Positions 53,827-61,463 of a stretch of 64,000 nt of DNA are shown here, piece by piece. The stretch is from Paenibacillus sp. CF384 (lineage in GTDB: Bacteria > Bacillota > Bacilli > Paenibacillales > Paenibacillaceae). The position numbers were made by a program, and so were the translations under genes. Every line of letters starts with the position of its first letter. Position 1 is the stretch's first letter. Under the pieces are notes generated by a model. That model saw nothing but the letters and a program-made list of their open reading frames with translations, searched no databases and was not told where the DNA came from. The stretch lies in assembly GCF_900106745.1 (NCBI RefSeq), contig NZ_FNNV01000004.1, positions 124,001 through 188,000 of the forward strand, given 5' to 3'.

Positions 53827-53852
53827 CTCTAACGAACCGTACAGGTCTTATT
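53827..53852. repeat. CTCTAACGAACCGT dispersed repeat
   Basis: This copy (CTCTAACGAACCGTACAGG then TCTTATT) matches the inverted copy at 20370-20388 almost exactly and the two direct copies at 20251 and 20301 more loosely. The rest of the 53.8-54.0 kb spacer holds a probable promoter (TTGCGA, 18 bp, TATTAT) for yneF. Confidence 0.7.
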
Positions 53853-54033
53853 CGAACCAAAACACCTTCAGTAAAAAGCGGCACCCGGAATCTGGCTGAA
53901 ACCGATTCCTGATCGTTAAGCAGGTTGTCGGGCGGAGCCCCTATTTTCCTTTACAGATTGTTTGCGAACGCATGGTCCTACATGCTATTATAAGTTGCAA
54001 TATACTTACAGATAAGGACAAGGTGAGATGACA

Positions 54034-54279
54034 ATGTGGACGGTCATTATTTCGATCATTACGCTCATAGTCGGCGCTGTTGGCGGCTTTTTCGCGGGCG
54101 TATGGTACTTGCGCAAGCAGCTGGAGAAGATGCAAAACGATCCGGAAATGCTGAAAAAGATGGCAAAGCAAATGGGCTACAATATGAATAACCAACAAAT
54201 GCAAAAAGCGCAGCAAATGATGAAGAACCAGAACCAGCAATTCACGAAGGGGAACAATCGGCCGGGCGGACGGAGATAA
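54034..54279 (+). CDS. yneF: YneF/UPF0154 family membrane protein
   Basis: An 81-residue protein with one N-terminal helix (about 2-25, [20 protein letters not shown]) and the conserved [22 protein letters not shown] segment of UPF0154, then a Gln/Asn-rich tail. Function unknown. ATG 54034 was preferred to 54028 because AAGGTGA is too close to the latter. Confidence 0.88.
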   Translation: MWTVIISIITLIVGAVGGFFAGVWYLRKQLEKMQNDPEMLKKMAKQMGYNMNNQQMQKAQQMMKNQNQQFTKGNNRPGGRR

Positions 54280-54322
54280 GCAGTACCGGGGATTGGTTCA
54301 CAGGAAAGGAGACGTTGCAGAT

Positions 54323-54916
54323 ATGGCGGGCAAGAAGGATTACGTCAATTCAGCCGTTTCATCGAATCGGGAACAGATCGAGCATCATGTTCGTGAAATA
54401 TTGAAGCTCATCGGAGAAGACGTGGAGCGCGAAGGTTTGCTGGAAACACCGGCACGCGTGACACGGATGTACGAGGAAATTTTCGCAGGCTATGAGGTTG
54501 ATCCACGCGAAGTGCTTGGCGTTACGTTTGACGAGCAGCATGAAGAGCTGGTTATCGTACGTGACATTGTGTACTACAGCCAGTGCGAGCATCACATGGC
54601 GCCGTTCTTCGGCAAAGCGCATATTGGCTATATTCCAAGTGGCAAGATCGCAGGTTTAAGCAAGCTGGCACGTCTGGTTGAAGCGGTAACGCGCCGTCTT
54701 CAAGTGCAAGAGCGCATTACTTCGCAAATTGCGAATATCATGGATGAAGTGCTGCAGCCGCATGGCGTTATGGTCGTCGTCGAAGGCGAGCATCTGTGCA
54801 TGTGCGCGCGCGGCGTGAAGAAGCCTGGCAGCAAGACGGTGACGTCGGCAGTCCGCGGCGACTTCCGTACAAGCGCGGCGCTCCGTTCGGAGTTTCTCTC
54901 GCTGCTTAAGCAATAA
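54323..54916 (+). CDS. folE: GTP cyclohydrolase I
   Basis: A 197-residue FolE. Zinc and active-site residues are in [12 protein letters not shown] (Cys, His) and [15 protein letters not shown] (Cys); [21 protein letters not shown] and [10 protein letters not shown] complete the signature. It makes dihydroneopterin triphosphate for folate. ATG 54323 follows AAAGGAG. A bidirectional terminator follows. Confidence 0.95.
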   Translation: MAGKKDYVNSAVSSNREQIEHHVREILKLIGEDVEREGLLETPARVTRMYEEIFAGYEVDPREVLGVTFDEQHEELVIVRDIVYYSQCEHHMAPFFGKAHIGYIPSGKIAGLSKLARLVEAVTRRLQVQERITSQIANIMDEVLQPHGVMVVVEGEHLCMCARGVKKPGSKTVTSAVRGDFRTSAALRSEFLSLLKQ

Positions 54917-54920
54917 CAAG

Positions 54921-54983
54921 AATAAAGGCTCTTTCTTGCAGGCTGCCGGTAATCGGCGGTCCGAACAAGAAAGAGCCTTTATT
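54921..54983. terminator. Bidirectional terminator between convergent genes
   Basis: AATAAAGGCTCTTTCTTG pairs with CAAGAAAGAGCCTTTATT (18 bp). An inner CCGG/CCGG pairing may extend the stem. Confidence 0.9.
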
Positions 54984-54984
54984 G

Positions 54985-56055
54985 TTAAGCGGCTGCTGTG
55001 GATTTGCGAGCGGCATCGACTTGACTAAGGAACAGCGCGGCACGCTGAATATATTCTTTCGGATGAGTACGGTACAGCATCTCATGCATGCCGCCTTCCA
55101 CGATCCACTCCCGGGAGAGGGAATTGTACTGGCTTGCGGACACCTGCTCTGCGGTGGCCACCGGTGCTATCGCATCTGCAGTGCCGTGCATAATGAAGAG
55201 CGGCATCGTATAAGTTGTTTGCAGCACCTGCTCCACAGGCAGCTGATTAAATTTTACGCCGGTGAAGAACGGGAGCATCCATTCGATAATGGGGATGGAT
55301 GGGTATTTAGGCAGATCCATATATTGGCGTACGTTATTGTATAAGGAATCAGAGCTTGGGAGAAACGTGCTGTCGAGAATCATCGCATCGATGCTGTCTG
55401 CCTGCTCTGTCTGAAGCGCCGCCTGCAGTGCGGTGCCGGCTCCCATCGAGAAGCCCCAGACGACTACCTCGTCAGCGCCTTGCGACCGCGCATAGTTGAC
55501 CGCCGCCAGCAATTGCTGCGATTCCTCCTTGCCGCCTGTTGCCGGAGAACGCTGTCCGGAGGAGGCGTAGCCGTAATCAAACATAAATACATTATAGTGC
55601 AACCGATTCAGCAGTGCCGCCAGCTCGTACATGGGCACCCATGTTTCTTCACGATTCGCGCCGTAGCCATGGCTGAAAACAACGGTTCTGTCGGAATGGC
55701 TCTCGGCTCCGACGACTGCAGGGATATACCAGCCGTGAACGGTAGTGCGTCCGCTCTTGCTTGGGAAGGAGACATCGCTGTAATCCAGCCCTTGAGCAAT
55801 CTTCGGGTTTGAGTATAACGCAGGTACATAAGGATGTGCGATCACCCATGCAACATAGCCGTGGAAGGCTAGCGCAGTGAACAACAGCAAGGCTGCCATG
55901 GCTGACAGTACAGCAAGTGCAGCATGTTTGCGGCGTGTGCGTGTTCCGGCATGTGCCCGTTCGGGTACTTGCGGCGAAGGCAGCAGCGGGGGGAGCAGTC
56001 CGGGCGTAAATCCGCCGGCTGCGGGAAGTGCAGGACTCAGTGTCGTTGTGCTCAT
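54985..56055 (-). CDS. Membrane-anchored alpha/beta hydrolase
   Basis: A 356-residue hydrolase. A Pro/Ala-rich N-terminus precedes one membrane helix (about 45-70). The hydrolase domain has TVVFSHGYGANRE, the nucleophile Ser in WGFSMGAGTAL, Asp in MHGTADAIAP and His in VEGGMHEML. The layout matches YqkD/BEM46-like membrane hydrolases; the substrate is unknown. A weak cre-like TGAAAGCGCTTAAC lies upstream (56108-56121). Confidence 0.85.
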   Translation of the reverse strand: MSTTTLSPALPAAGGFTPGLLPPLLPSPQVPERAHAGTRTRRKHAALAVLSAMAALLLFTALAFHGYVAWVIAHPYVPALYSNPKIAQGLDYSDVSFPSKSGRTTVHGWYIPAVVGAESHSDRTVVFSHGYGANREETWVPMYELAALLNRLHYNVFMFDYGYASSGQRSPATGGKEESQQLLAAVNYARSQGADEVVVWGFSMGAGTALQAALQTEQADSIDAMILDSTFLPSSDSLYNNVRQYMDLPKYPSIPIIEWMLPFFTGVKFNQLPVEQVLQTTYTMPLFIMHGTADAIAPVATAEQVSASQYNSLSREWIVEGGMHEMLYRTHPKEYIQRAALFLSQVDAARKSTAAA

Positions 56056-56234
56056 GGTGGAGGCCCCCTTAAGAAGAGTGATTATGATAACGAATGCTAG
56101 TAGAATAATGAAAGCGCTTAACTAGTTCTATATTCCTATCGTATGGCGCGCTGCCGTGGCCTGTCAATGCGTGTCGACGTAATGTTAACGTCCTGTAACA
56201 TGGCTGTAAAATAAGGCTAATCCGCAGGCAAAGC

Positions 56235-56293
56235 TTTACCGGCCAGCCCTCATTACGTTATACTGACTGTAACCAAGTTTCACTGAGTGAAAC
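56235..56293 (+). promoter_or_regulatory. iclR-family gene promoter with 17-bp palindromic operator
   Basis: TTTACC (56235-56240), an 18-bp spacer and TATACT (56259-56264) form a promoter. GTTTCACTGAGTGAAAC (56277-56293) is a perfect odd palindrome just downstream, where a repressor would block transcription. Autoregulation by the IclR protein is likely but inferred. Confidence 0.6.
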
Positions 56294-56315
56294 TATAGCG
56301 AGGAGCCAACTACCT

Positions 56316-57062
56316 ATGGCTGAGGATGGAAAATCAACGGTTCGTGCTGTCGAACGAGCACTGGATATATTGCTTTGCTTTACGGCGAAGAAGGAGTGGG
56401 CGATGACGGAGCTTGCCGATAGCGTGGGGCTGCATAAAAGCACCGTGCATCGCATGCTCGCTACGCTGGAGGAACGAGGCTTCGTAGCCCGCGATGCGGC
56501 ATCGGATCGCTATAAGCTTGGGCTTCGCATCTGGGAACTGTCGGCGAATATGTCGGGCGCGGATGACCCTGCTGTTATCGGGCTGCCGGAGATGGAGCGA
56601 CTGCGCGATATGCTGGGGGAAACCGTCAGCTTGTATCTGCGCGACGGCAACGAGCGGATCCGCATCCAAGCGGTCCAGAGCATCCAGGCCATACGCAGAG
56701 TGGCTCCCATCGGGGCGAGATTGCCGCTGTACGTCGGTGCATCAAGCAAAGTGCTTATCGCCTTCGAGGAGCCGGTCAAACGCGAAGAGCTGCTTGCTGA
56801 CGCCTCATGGCCGACAGCCTTCGACCGGCACCAGTATCGGGAGCAGATGGCGGAGTGGCAGAAGCTCGGTTACGCGATGAGCGTGGAAGAGCGCGAGCAG
56901 GGTGCGGCAGCGGTTGCAGCGCCGGTCTTCTCTCGCACGGGCAAGCTGGTCGCGGCATTGTCCGTGTCCGGTCCGGCGAATCGGCTGACGACGGAGATCA
57001 TGCGCAGCCAAGCGCCTGCTGTTATTGAAGCGGCGCGCCGGCTTGGCGTCATGCTGAAATAA
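56316..57062 (+). CDS. IclR family transcriptional regulator
   Basis: A 248-residue IclR regulator. The winged helix is RALDILLCF..AMTELADSVGLHKSTVHRMLATLEERGF; the C-terminal ligand domain has VAPIGARLPLYVGASSKVLIAF and AAVAAPVFSRTGKLVAALSVSGP. It controls an unknown catabolic gene set; none is adjacent. The start follows GCGAGGAG. A terminator follows. Confidence 0.9.
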   Translation: MAEDGKSTVRAVERALDILLCFTAKKEWAMTELADSVGLHKSTVHRMLATLEERGFVARDAASDRYKLGLRIWELSANMSGADDPAVIGLPEMERLRDMLGETVSLYLRDGNERIRIQAVQSIQAIRRVAPIGARLPLYVGASSKVLIAFEEPVKREELLADASWPTAFDRHQYREQMAEWQKLGYAMSVEEREQGAAAVAAPVFSRTGKLVAALSVSGPANRLTTEIMRSQAPAVIEAARRLGVMLK

Positions 57063-57065
57063 ACG

Positions 57066-57113
57066 AATAAGAGTCGAGCTAAGGGCATCTGCCTTGGAGC
57101 TCGACTCTTTTTG
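57066..57113. terminator. Terminator between convergent genes
   Basis: AAGAGTCGAGCT and AGCTCGACTCTT pair, with T-rich sequence on the plus-strand side. Confidence 0.85.
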
Positions 57114-57127
57114 GTTGCACGGATAAC

Positions 57128-58381
57128 CTATGGAATAATGACATCGGAATAGCCTGCGAAGATACAGAACGTTCCCGGTGTTGTATCCATCCATACGCCG
57201 ATATAGCCGCCCGGCGGAACGCTGACGATGTCGATATAATCCCCGATGAGCGGAACCGGTGTAGGACTGCTGGCATTCGGGTTGAACGAGACGTTGGTGA
57301 TCCTTGTGTTCGTAAAAGTAGCTCCGCCGTTAATCGACCGGGCTACATAAACGTCGAGATCAAAGCCGTTAATTTGGTTGCTGTAATAAATGACATTGAC
57401 GACGCCTGTCAGTGGGTCGACATCAACGACGGGGAAGAAGTTCTGCGAGCCTGCCGGAGCCCCGGTAATGCTGACCGGATTCGACCAGTTATTCGTATCC
57501 GGCGTCCGCTTGGACATGAAGACATCAGAGTAGCCGAGCCTGTAATCTTGCCATATGGCGTAGGCTGCCCCGGTATTTGGCCCAACCGAGCGGTCTGTTG
57601 AAATACTGGCGAAGGTTAGTACACGGAAGTTCCAGCCCACAACGGGCAGCGGGGAAGGGACAGGGATGACGTTAGAAACAACAACGCCGTTAGCGAAGGT
57701 GGCACCTCCGTCAAAAGATTGCCGGACGATGAAGTTCGTACTTGGGCTGGTGGTGACGTACGCAATATCGACTGCACCGACCAGATCGACTGAAATATCG
57801 GGACGTTCGACACGATCGGCTTCACTTGAGATCAGGACGGGTTGTTCCCATGTGGTGCCGTTGTCCTTGGAGCGGTTGAAAAAAGCGACTGAGTTACCGC
57901 CATTATCAACGTTGAACTGACGGTTATAGGTAACATACATATTCCCGATATAGGGACTTGTTTGTGAAGTATCGATGTAGCAGTTCGTTTCATCGTTGTT
58001 GATATAACTGCCAAAACCGGGTCCTACGATTTGAGGTGCGCTGAAGGTCGCGCCGTTGTCGAAGGATTTGTAGACGACCGTTGTTCCAAACTCTTCGCCT
58101 GGGAAAACGTGTGCCGAAACGATAAAGATATTCGGAAATCCATACGACACGACAGGAGCTTCTGCACCATTAAAGCCGACAGGCAAAGGAAGCAGACTGT
58201 TGACCCAGCTGAATCCACCGTCAATGGAACGATACAGACCAATCAGAGGGGGACCTGAGGACTCGTCGACGGCAACCGAAAGCATGATGCCCGGAATGAG
58301 TAAGTTGACAGCTACGCTCGGTTCGAATTTAGGATTCCCTGACGGCGTGACCTGAAAGTTAAAATTGGTCATATTTATCAT
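57128..58381 (-). CDS. BNR/Asp-box repeat (sialidase-fold) protein
   Basis: A 417-residue beta-propeller protein with five Asp boxes: SIDGGFSW, SFDNGATF, SKDNGTTW, SFDGGATF and SINGGATF. This supports a sialidase-like propeller. No signal peptide is visible, and the arginine triad of true sialidases could not be confirmed. GGAGG precedes ATG 58381. It is divergent from the 122-residue protein gene and near two glycosyltransferases, so a surface or spore role is possible. Confidence 0.75.
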   Translation of the reverse strand: MINMTNFNFQVTPSGNPKFEPSVAVNLLIPGIMLSVAVDESSGPPLIGLYRSIDGGFSWVNSLLPLPVGFNGAEAPVVSYGFPNIFIVSAHVFPGEEFGTTVVYKSFDNGATFSAPQIVGPGFGSYINNDETNCYIDTSQTSPYIGNMYVTYNRQFNVDNGGNSVAFFNRSKDNGTTWEQPVLISSEADRVERPDISVDLVGAVDIAYVTTSPSTNFIVRQSFDGGATFANGVVVSNVIPVPSPLPVVGWNFRVLTFASISTDRSVGPNTGAAYAIWQDYRLGYSDVFMSKRTPDTNNWSNPVSITGAPAGSQNFFPVVDVDPLTGVVNVIYYSNQINGFDLDVYVARSINGGATFTNTRITNVSFNPNASSPTPVPLIGDYIDIVSVPPGGYIGVWMDTTPGTFCIFAGYSDVIIP

Positions 58382-58557
58382 TTATCCTCCTTTACAAATT
58401 AATATTTTCATAATGTATTGTACGGAGTTTGTCGAATATTGCATGTTAAAGTATCACGAAATGGTTGAAAATGTGTGATTGTCACCTGATTTGTTCCCAA
58501 TCATTTGTGCGATGAAAAGAATAAAATGTAATTAATTGACATATTGGAGGTGAGGAC

Positions 58558-58926
58558 ATGCCGTTTACATCCGGATTGATTCATAACGATTTACCGACGC
58601 CTTCTTCAGGAGTTGTTATCAATGCACGGAATATCACTAGCACGACGGCTTTGGTGTTGATTGAGGTCTATGTTGTGCCTCCATCGACGAATACGCTTAC
58701 GCTGATCTATCTAACCGGCTATATGCTGCCCGGCAAATCGAGTGATTCTCGTCAATTTAATATTGAAGGCAACATTGCCTATGAAATACAAGTAAATGCA
58801 TCAGGGGTGCTTTCAGAGGTTGCTTTTACAGCTTTCGGGGTAGATGAATTCGGTTTACCTGTTGATGGCCAACAGATGCTCGCGATGGATTGGCAGGAAA
58901 TTACTGCTTTCTCGACAACGCCTTAA
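58558..58926 (+). CDS. Unknown beta-rich protein
   Basis: A 122-residue protein with mostly beta-strand-like sequence (TTALVLIEVYVVPP, YEIQVNASGVL) and no signal peptide or membrane helix. I do not recognise the family. ATG 58558 follows a strong GGAGGTGAGG. It is divergent from the BNR protein and is followed by a terminator before the glycosyltransferases. Confidence 0.6.
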   Translation: MPFTSGLIHNDLPTPSSGVVINARNITSTTALVLIEVYVVPPSTNTLTLIYLTGYMLPGKSSDSRQFNIEGNIAYEIQVNASGVLSEVAFTAFGVDEFGLPVDGQQMLAMDWQEITAFSTTP

Positions 58927-58946
58927 TAGAACGTCCAACGATTAGA

Positions 58947-58988
58947 GATGGGAGTTTAGCGAATGACGCTGAATTCCCATTTTTTTAC
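58947..58988 (+). terminator. Intrinsic terminator
   Basis: ATGGGA and TCCCAT pair around an inner AGCG/CGCT stem, followed by seven T. Confidence 0.75.
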
Positions 58989-59081
58989 GAAAAGGCTAAC
59001 GCCTCAAGGGATAGCCGCACAAGCAAACGGATGCCATGGAAATACAATAGTACAGGATGGTGCATTGGAAGGAGTGACAGT

Positions 59082-60308
59082 ATGATCGACTTAGGGGTTG
59101 TCATGCCACTATACAAGCAGAAGCCGGCGTTCCTTGCAGCGGCGCTGGACTCTGTGCTTAAGCAAACGTTCCAGCAGTTCAAGCTAATTATTGTCATTGA
59201 CGGGGCACCCGAAATGGAGCCGCTCGTCCGCATGCTCATTCAAGGCGATAAACGAGTGCAAATCGTTTCCCATGTGTACAATCAGGGAGTCGCCAAAGCG
59301 CTGAACACCGGGTTTCAATATCTACATGACATGCCCAATATTGACTATTTGACGTGGGTGTCCAGCGATAACATCTACTATCCGAGATTTCTGGAGACGC
59401 TTCGAAACGCCTTAGTGAAAGGACCGCAGGAGCTGGGCCTCGTTTATAGCTCATTCCAATCGGTCGATAACGAAGGGAATACGATCTATGATGAGAAATT
59501 GCTCGCCGTCCAGCGTCAATATCAATCGCAGCCGATTGAGAAGCTGCTGGATTCCTCTCTCATCGGTGTCTCCTTTATGTATAAATCGATCTATGCCAAA
59601 CAGATTGACGGTTATGAGCTTGTACCGGTAGAGGATTATGATTACTGGCTGCGTATTACGGAGCATTGCAAAATCAAGTATATTCCTGTGGAGCTTCTCG
59701 ATTATCGCGTGAACTCCACGTTTAGTGTATCAGCACAGCTGCAATCGACCGCCCAGCACCGCATATGGCGGTACGCGTATCATTTGGCCAGACATCGTGC
59801 CAGGATGCGCAGGGGGATTGCCCCCTACATGACGATACTATTTCCGGTGAAGGAGTCTAGTCCGGAGGCGATCGCGCGAATCGAGAACCTCTACGAGCAA
59901 ACCTTCAGTAACTATACATGCTATATTCTGGATCTCTCTCCAGACATGCGGGTAACGGCTGATCTGTCGCTCATTTCCCATCCGACGACGGATTTCAAAT
60001 GGTTCCCGAATGCCAATGTGGCAACGGCGCTGCTTCACGCTGCTCAGATGATTCAAACGCCTTACAGCTACATCCTTGGACCGCGTCTGTTTAATGACTT
60101 AATGGAGCTTACGGTGCTGCACAATGAGATGGAGAAAGCCGCTCCCGATCTCATGTCCAACTACTATACCGAGGATGGCAGCGCGGTTGGTTACCGTCAT
60201 TCCAGTACTGAATGTGCTAAAGCGGGGATGTACGACGAACTGTTCCGCAGGCAAAGTCTGGTCGAGTATGTGAAAGCAAACTTTGCTCAAATGAGCGATC
60301 TCGAATGA
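59082..60308 (+). CDS. Glycosyltransferase family 2 protein
   Basis: A 408-residue GT-A enzyme. MIDLGVVMPLYKQKPAFLAAALDSVLKQTFQ and IIVIDGAPEMEPL give the nucleotide-binding strands; YLTWVSSDNIYYP supplies the acidic metal motif and VPVEDYDYWLRI the catalytic region. The C-terminal 130 residues form a second, GT-like part. ATG 59082 follows GGAAGGAG; the frame is open 64 codons further upstream, across a terminator. The stop overlaps the next glycosyltransferase start (ATGA). Confidence 0.88.
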   Translation: MIDLGVVMPLYKQKPAFLAAALDSVLKQTFQQFKLIIVIDGAPEMEPLVRMLIQGDKRVQIVSHVYNQGVAKALNTGFQYLHDMPNIDYLTWVSSDNIYYPRFLETLRNALVKGPQELGLVYSSFQSVDNEGNTIYDEKLLAVQRQYQSQPIEKLLDSSLIGVSFMYKSIYAKQIDGYELVPVEDYDYWLRITEHCKIKYIPVELLDYRVNSTFSVSAQLQSTAQHRIWRYAYHLARHRARMRRGIAPYMTILFPVKESSPEAIARIENLYEQTFSNYTCYILDLSPDMRVTADLSLISHPTTDFKWFPNANVATALLHAAQMIQTPYSYILGPRLFNDLMELTVLHNEMEKAAPDLMSNYYTEDGSAVGYRHSSTECAKAGMYDELFRRQSLVEYVKANFAQMSDLE

Positions 60309-61396
60309 AGCTTTTATTTACCTTCTTTAATCCCAGCGGCGGGATGGAAACACTCAATCGGATTCGCTGTCAGGCGTTTAAGAAAATGGACGTGGAATGC
60401 CACTTGCTCTATTCCTTGGATGGCGAGGGACTCAAAAACATTAAAGACATTCCGACGTTCGTCATGAATGATGAGGCTTCCATCGGCAAGTTGATCAAAA
60501 GGCAGAACTACGATGCCATCGTCGTATGTACAGACGTGAAGATACTGATGACCATCAAGAAGGCCGGTTTTAAAGGACACCTCATCTTTGAAATTCAAGG
60601 GCTTGGAACGCTGCAAACCGCCAGCGCGGTGCTCACCGATATATCGGCCCGCGTGCTGCAGGCGGCAGACGGCGTGCTGTACCCGCAGACGAGTCATCTG
60701 CAGGAACTGATGGCGGCGCATCTGCAAGGAATCCCTCATTTCTGCTTTGACGACCCGCTGGATACGGAGGGGTTCGGCTACAGCTCTTATCCGCCGAAGC
60801 CGTTTCCGATCATTGGCTGGGTCGGCCGAATTGAGGCCAATAAGAACTGGCGGGAGTTCCTGCTCATTGGAGCCCGCATGCTGCAAAAACATCCTGAAGG
60901 CTATCTGTGGATCTTTGGCGATACGACACTGGGTGAACCGGTGGAGAAGGAGCATTATGACAGATGGGTTAACGGCCTGCAATTACAGCATAAACTCATT
61001 GCCTATTCGAACATTCCGCATGAGCAAATTGCAGACTATTTCTCGGTCATTGGGGATTCGGGGGGATTTCTCTGCTCGACCTCCATTCTGGAAGGCTTCG
61101 GCTATGCGGTAGCAGAAGCGATGCTCTGCCGTTGTCCGGTGCTGACAACGGATTCTGATGGTATCCGGAGATTTCTGATTCATGATGTAACGGGGAAGCT
61201 GTATGCGCGCGGTAACGTCAATCAAGCCGTTATCCAAGGCGAATCACTAATGAAGGACGCTGTACTTCGCAACAACATTCGCAAAAATGCCGAGAAGCAT
61301 ATTAAACAGCATTTCTCTTCCGAGAAATACACCACTAACTTTATGAACATGCTTAGGAGCTTATCGAAGTTAAAACCGAAGTCTGGGCATGTCTGA
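60305..61396 (+). CDS. Glycosyltransferase family 4 protein
   Basis: A 363-residue GT-B enzyme. The N-terminal half has FFNPSGGMETLNRIR; the C-terminal half has IIGWVGRIEANKNWREFL, LWIFGDT and the E-x7-E nucleotide-sugar motif STSILEGFGYAVAEAMLCRCPVL. It is coupled to the GT2 gene, so both probably build one glycan. The product is unknown. Confidence 0.9.
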   Translation: MKLLFTFFNPSGGMETLNRIRCQAFKKMDVECHLLYSLDGEGLKNIKDIPTFVMNDEASIGKLIKRQNYDAIVVCTDVKILMTIKKAGFKGHLIFEIQGLGTLQTASAVLTDISARVLQAADGVLYPQTSHLQELMAAHLQGIPHFCFDDPLDTEGFGYSSYPPKPFPIIGWVGRIEANKNWREFLLIGARMLQKHPEGYLWIFGDTTLGEPVEKEHYDRWVNGLQLQHKLIAYSNIPHEQIADYFSVIGDSGGFLCSTSILEGFGYAVAEAMLCRCPVLTTDSDGIRRFLIHDVTGKLYARGNVNQAVIQGESLMKDAVLRNNIRKNAEKHIKQHFSSEKYTTNFMNMLRSLSKLKPKSGHV

Positions 61397-61410
61397 TATA
61401 GATAAACAGA

Positions 61411-61447
61411 AAAAGCGGGTCCGCTCCATGAGGAGCGGACCCGCTTA
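61411..61447. terminator. Bidirectional terminator between convergent genes
   Basis: AAGCGGGTCCGCTC and GAGCGGACCCGCTT pair perfectly (14 bp) with a short loop. It serves the GT4 gene and aconitase. Confidence 0.92.
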
Positions 61448-61463
61448 CTTGTTTGCGTTGCGA

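Noticed and set aside
58890..59081. Upstream extension of the GT2 gene
   Set aside because: It crosses a terminator and overlaps the previous gene; ATG 59082 has GGAAGGAG and starts the glycosyltransferase fold.
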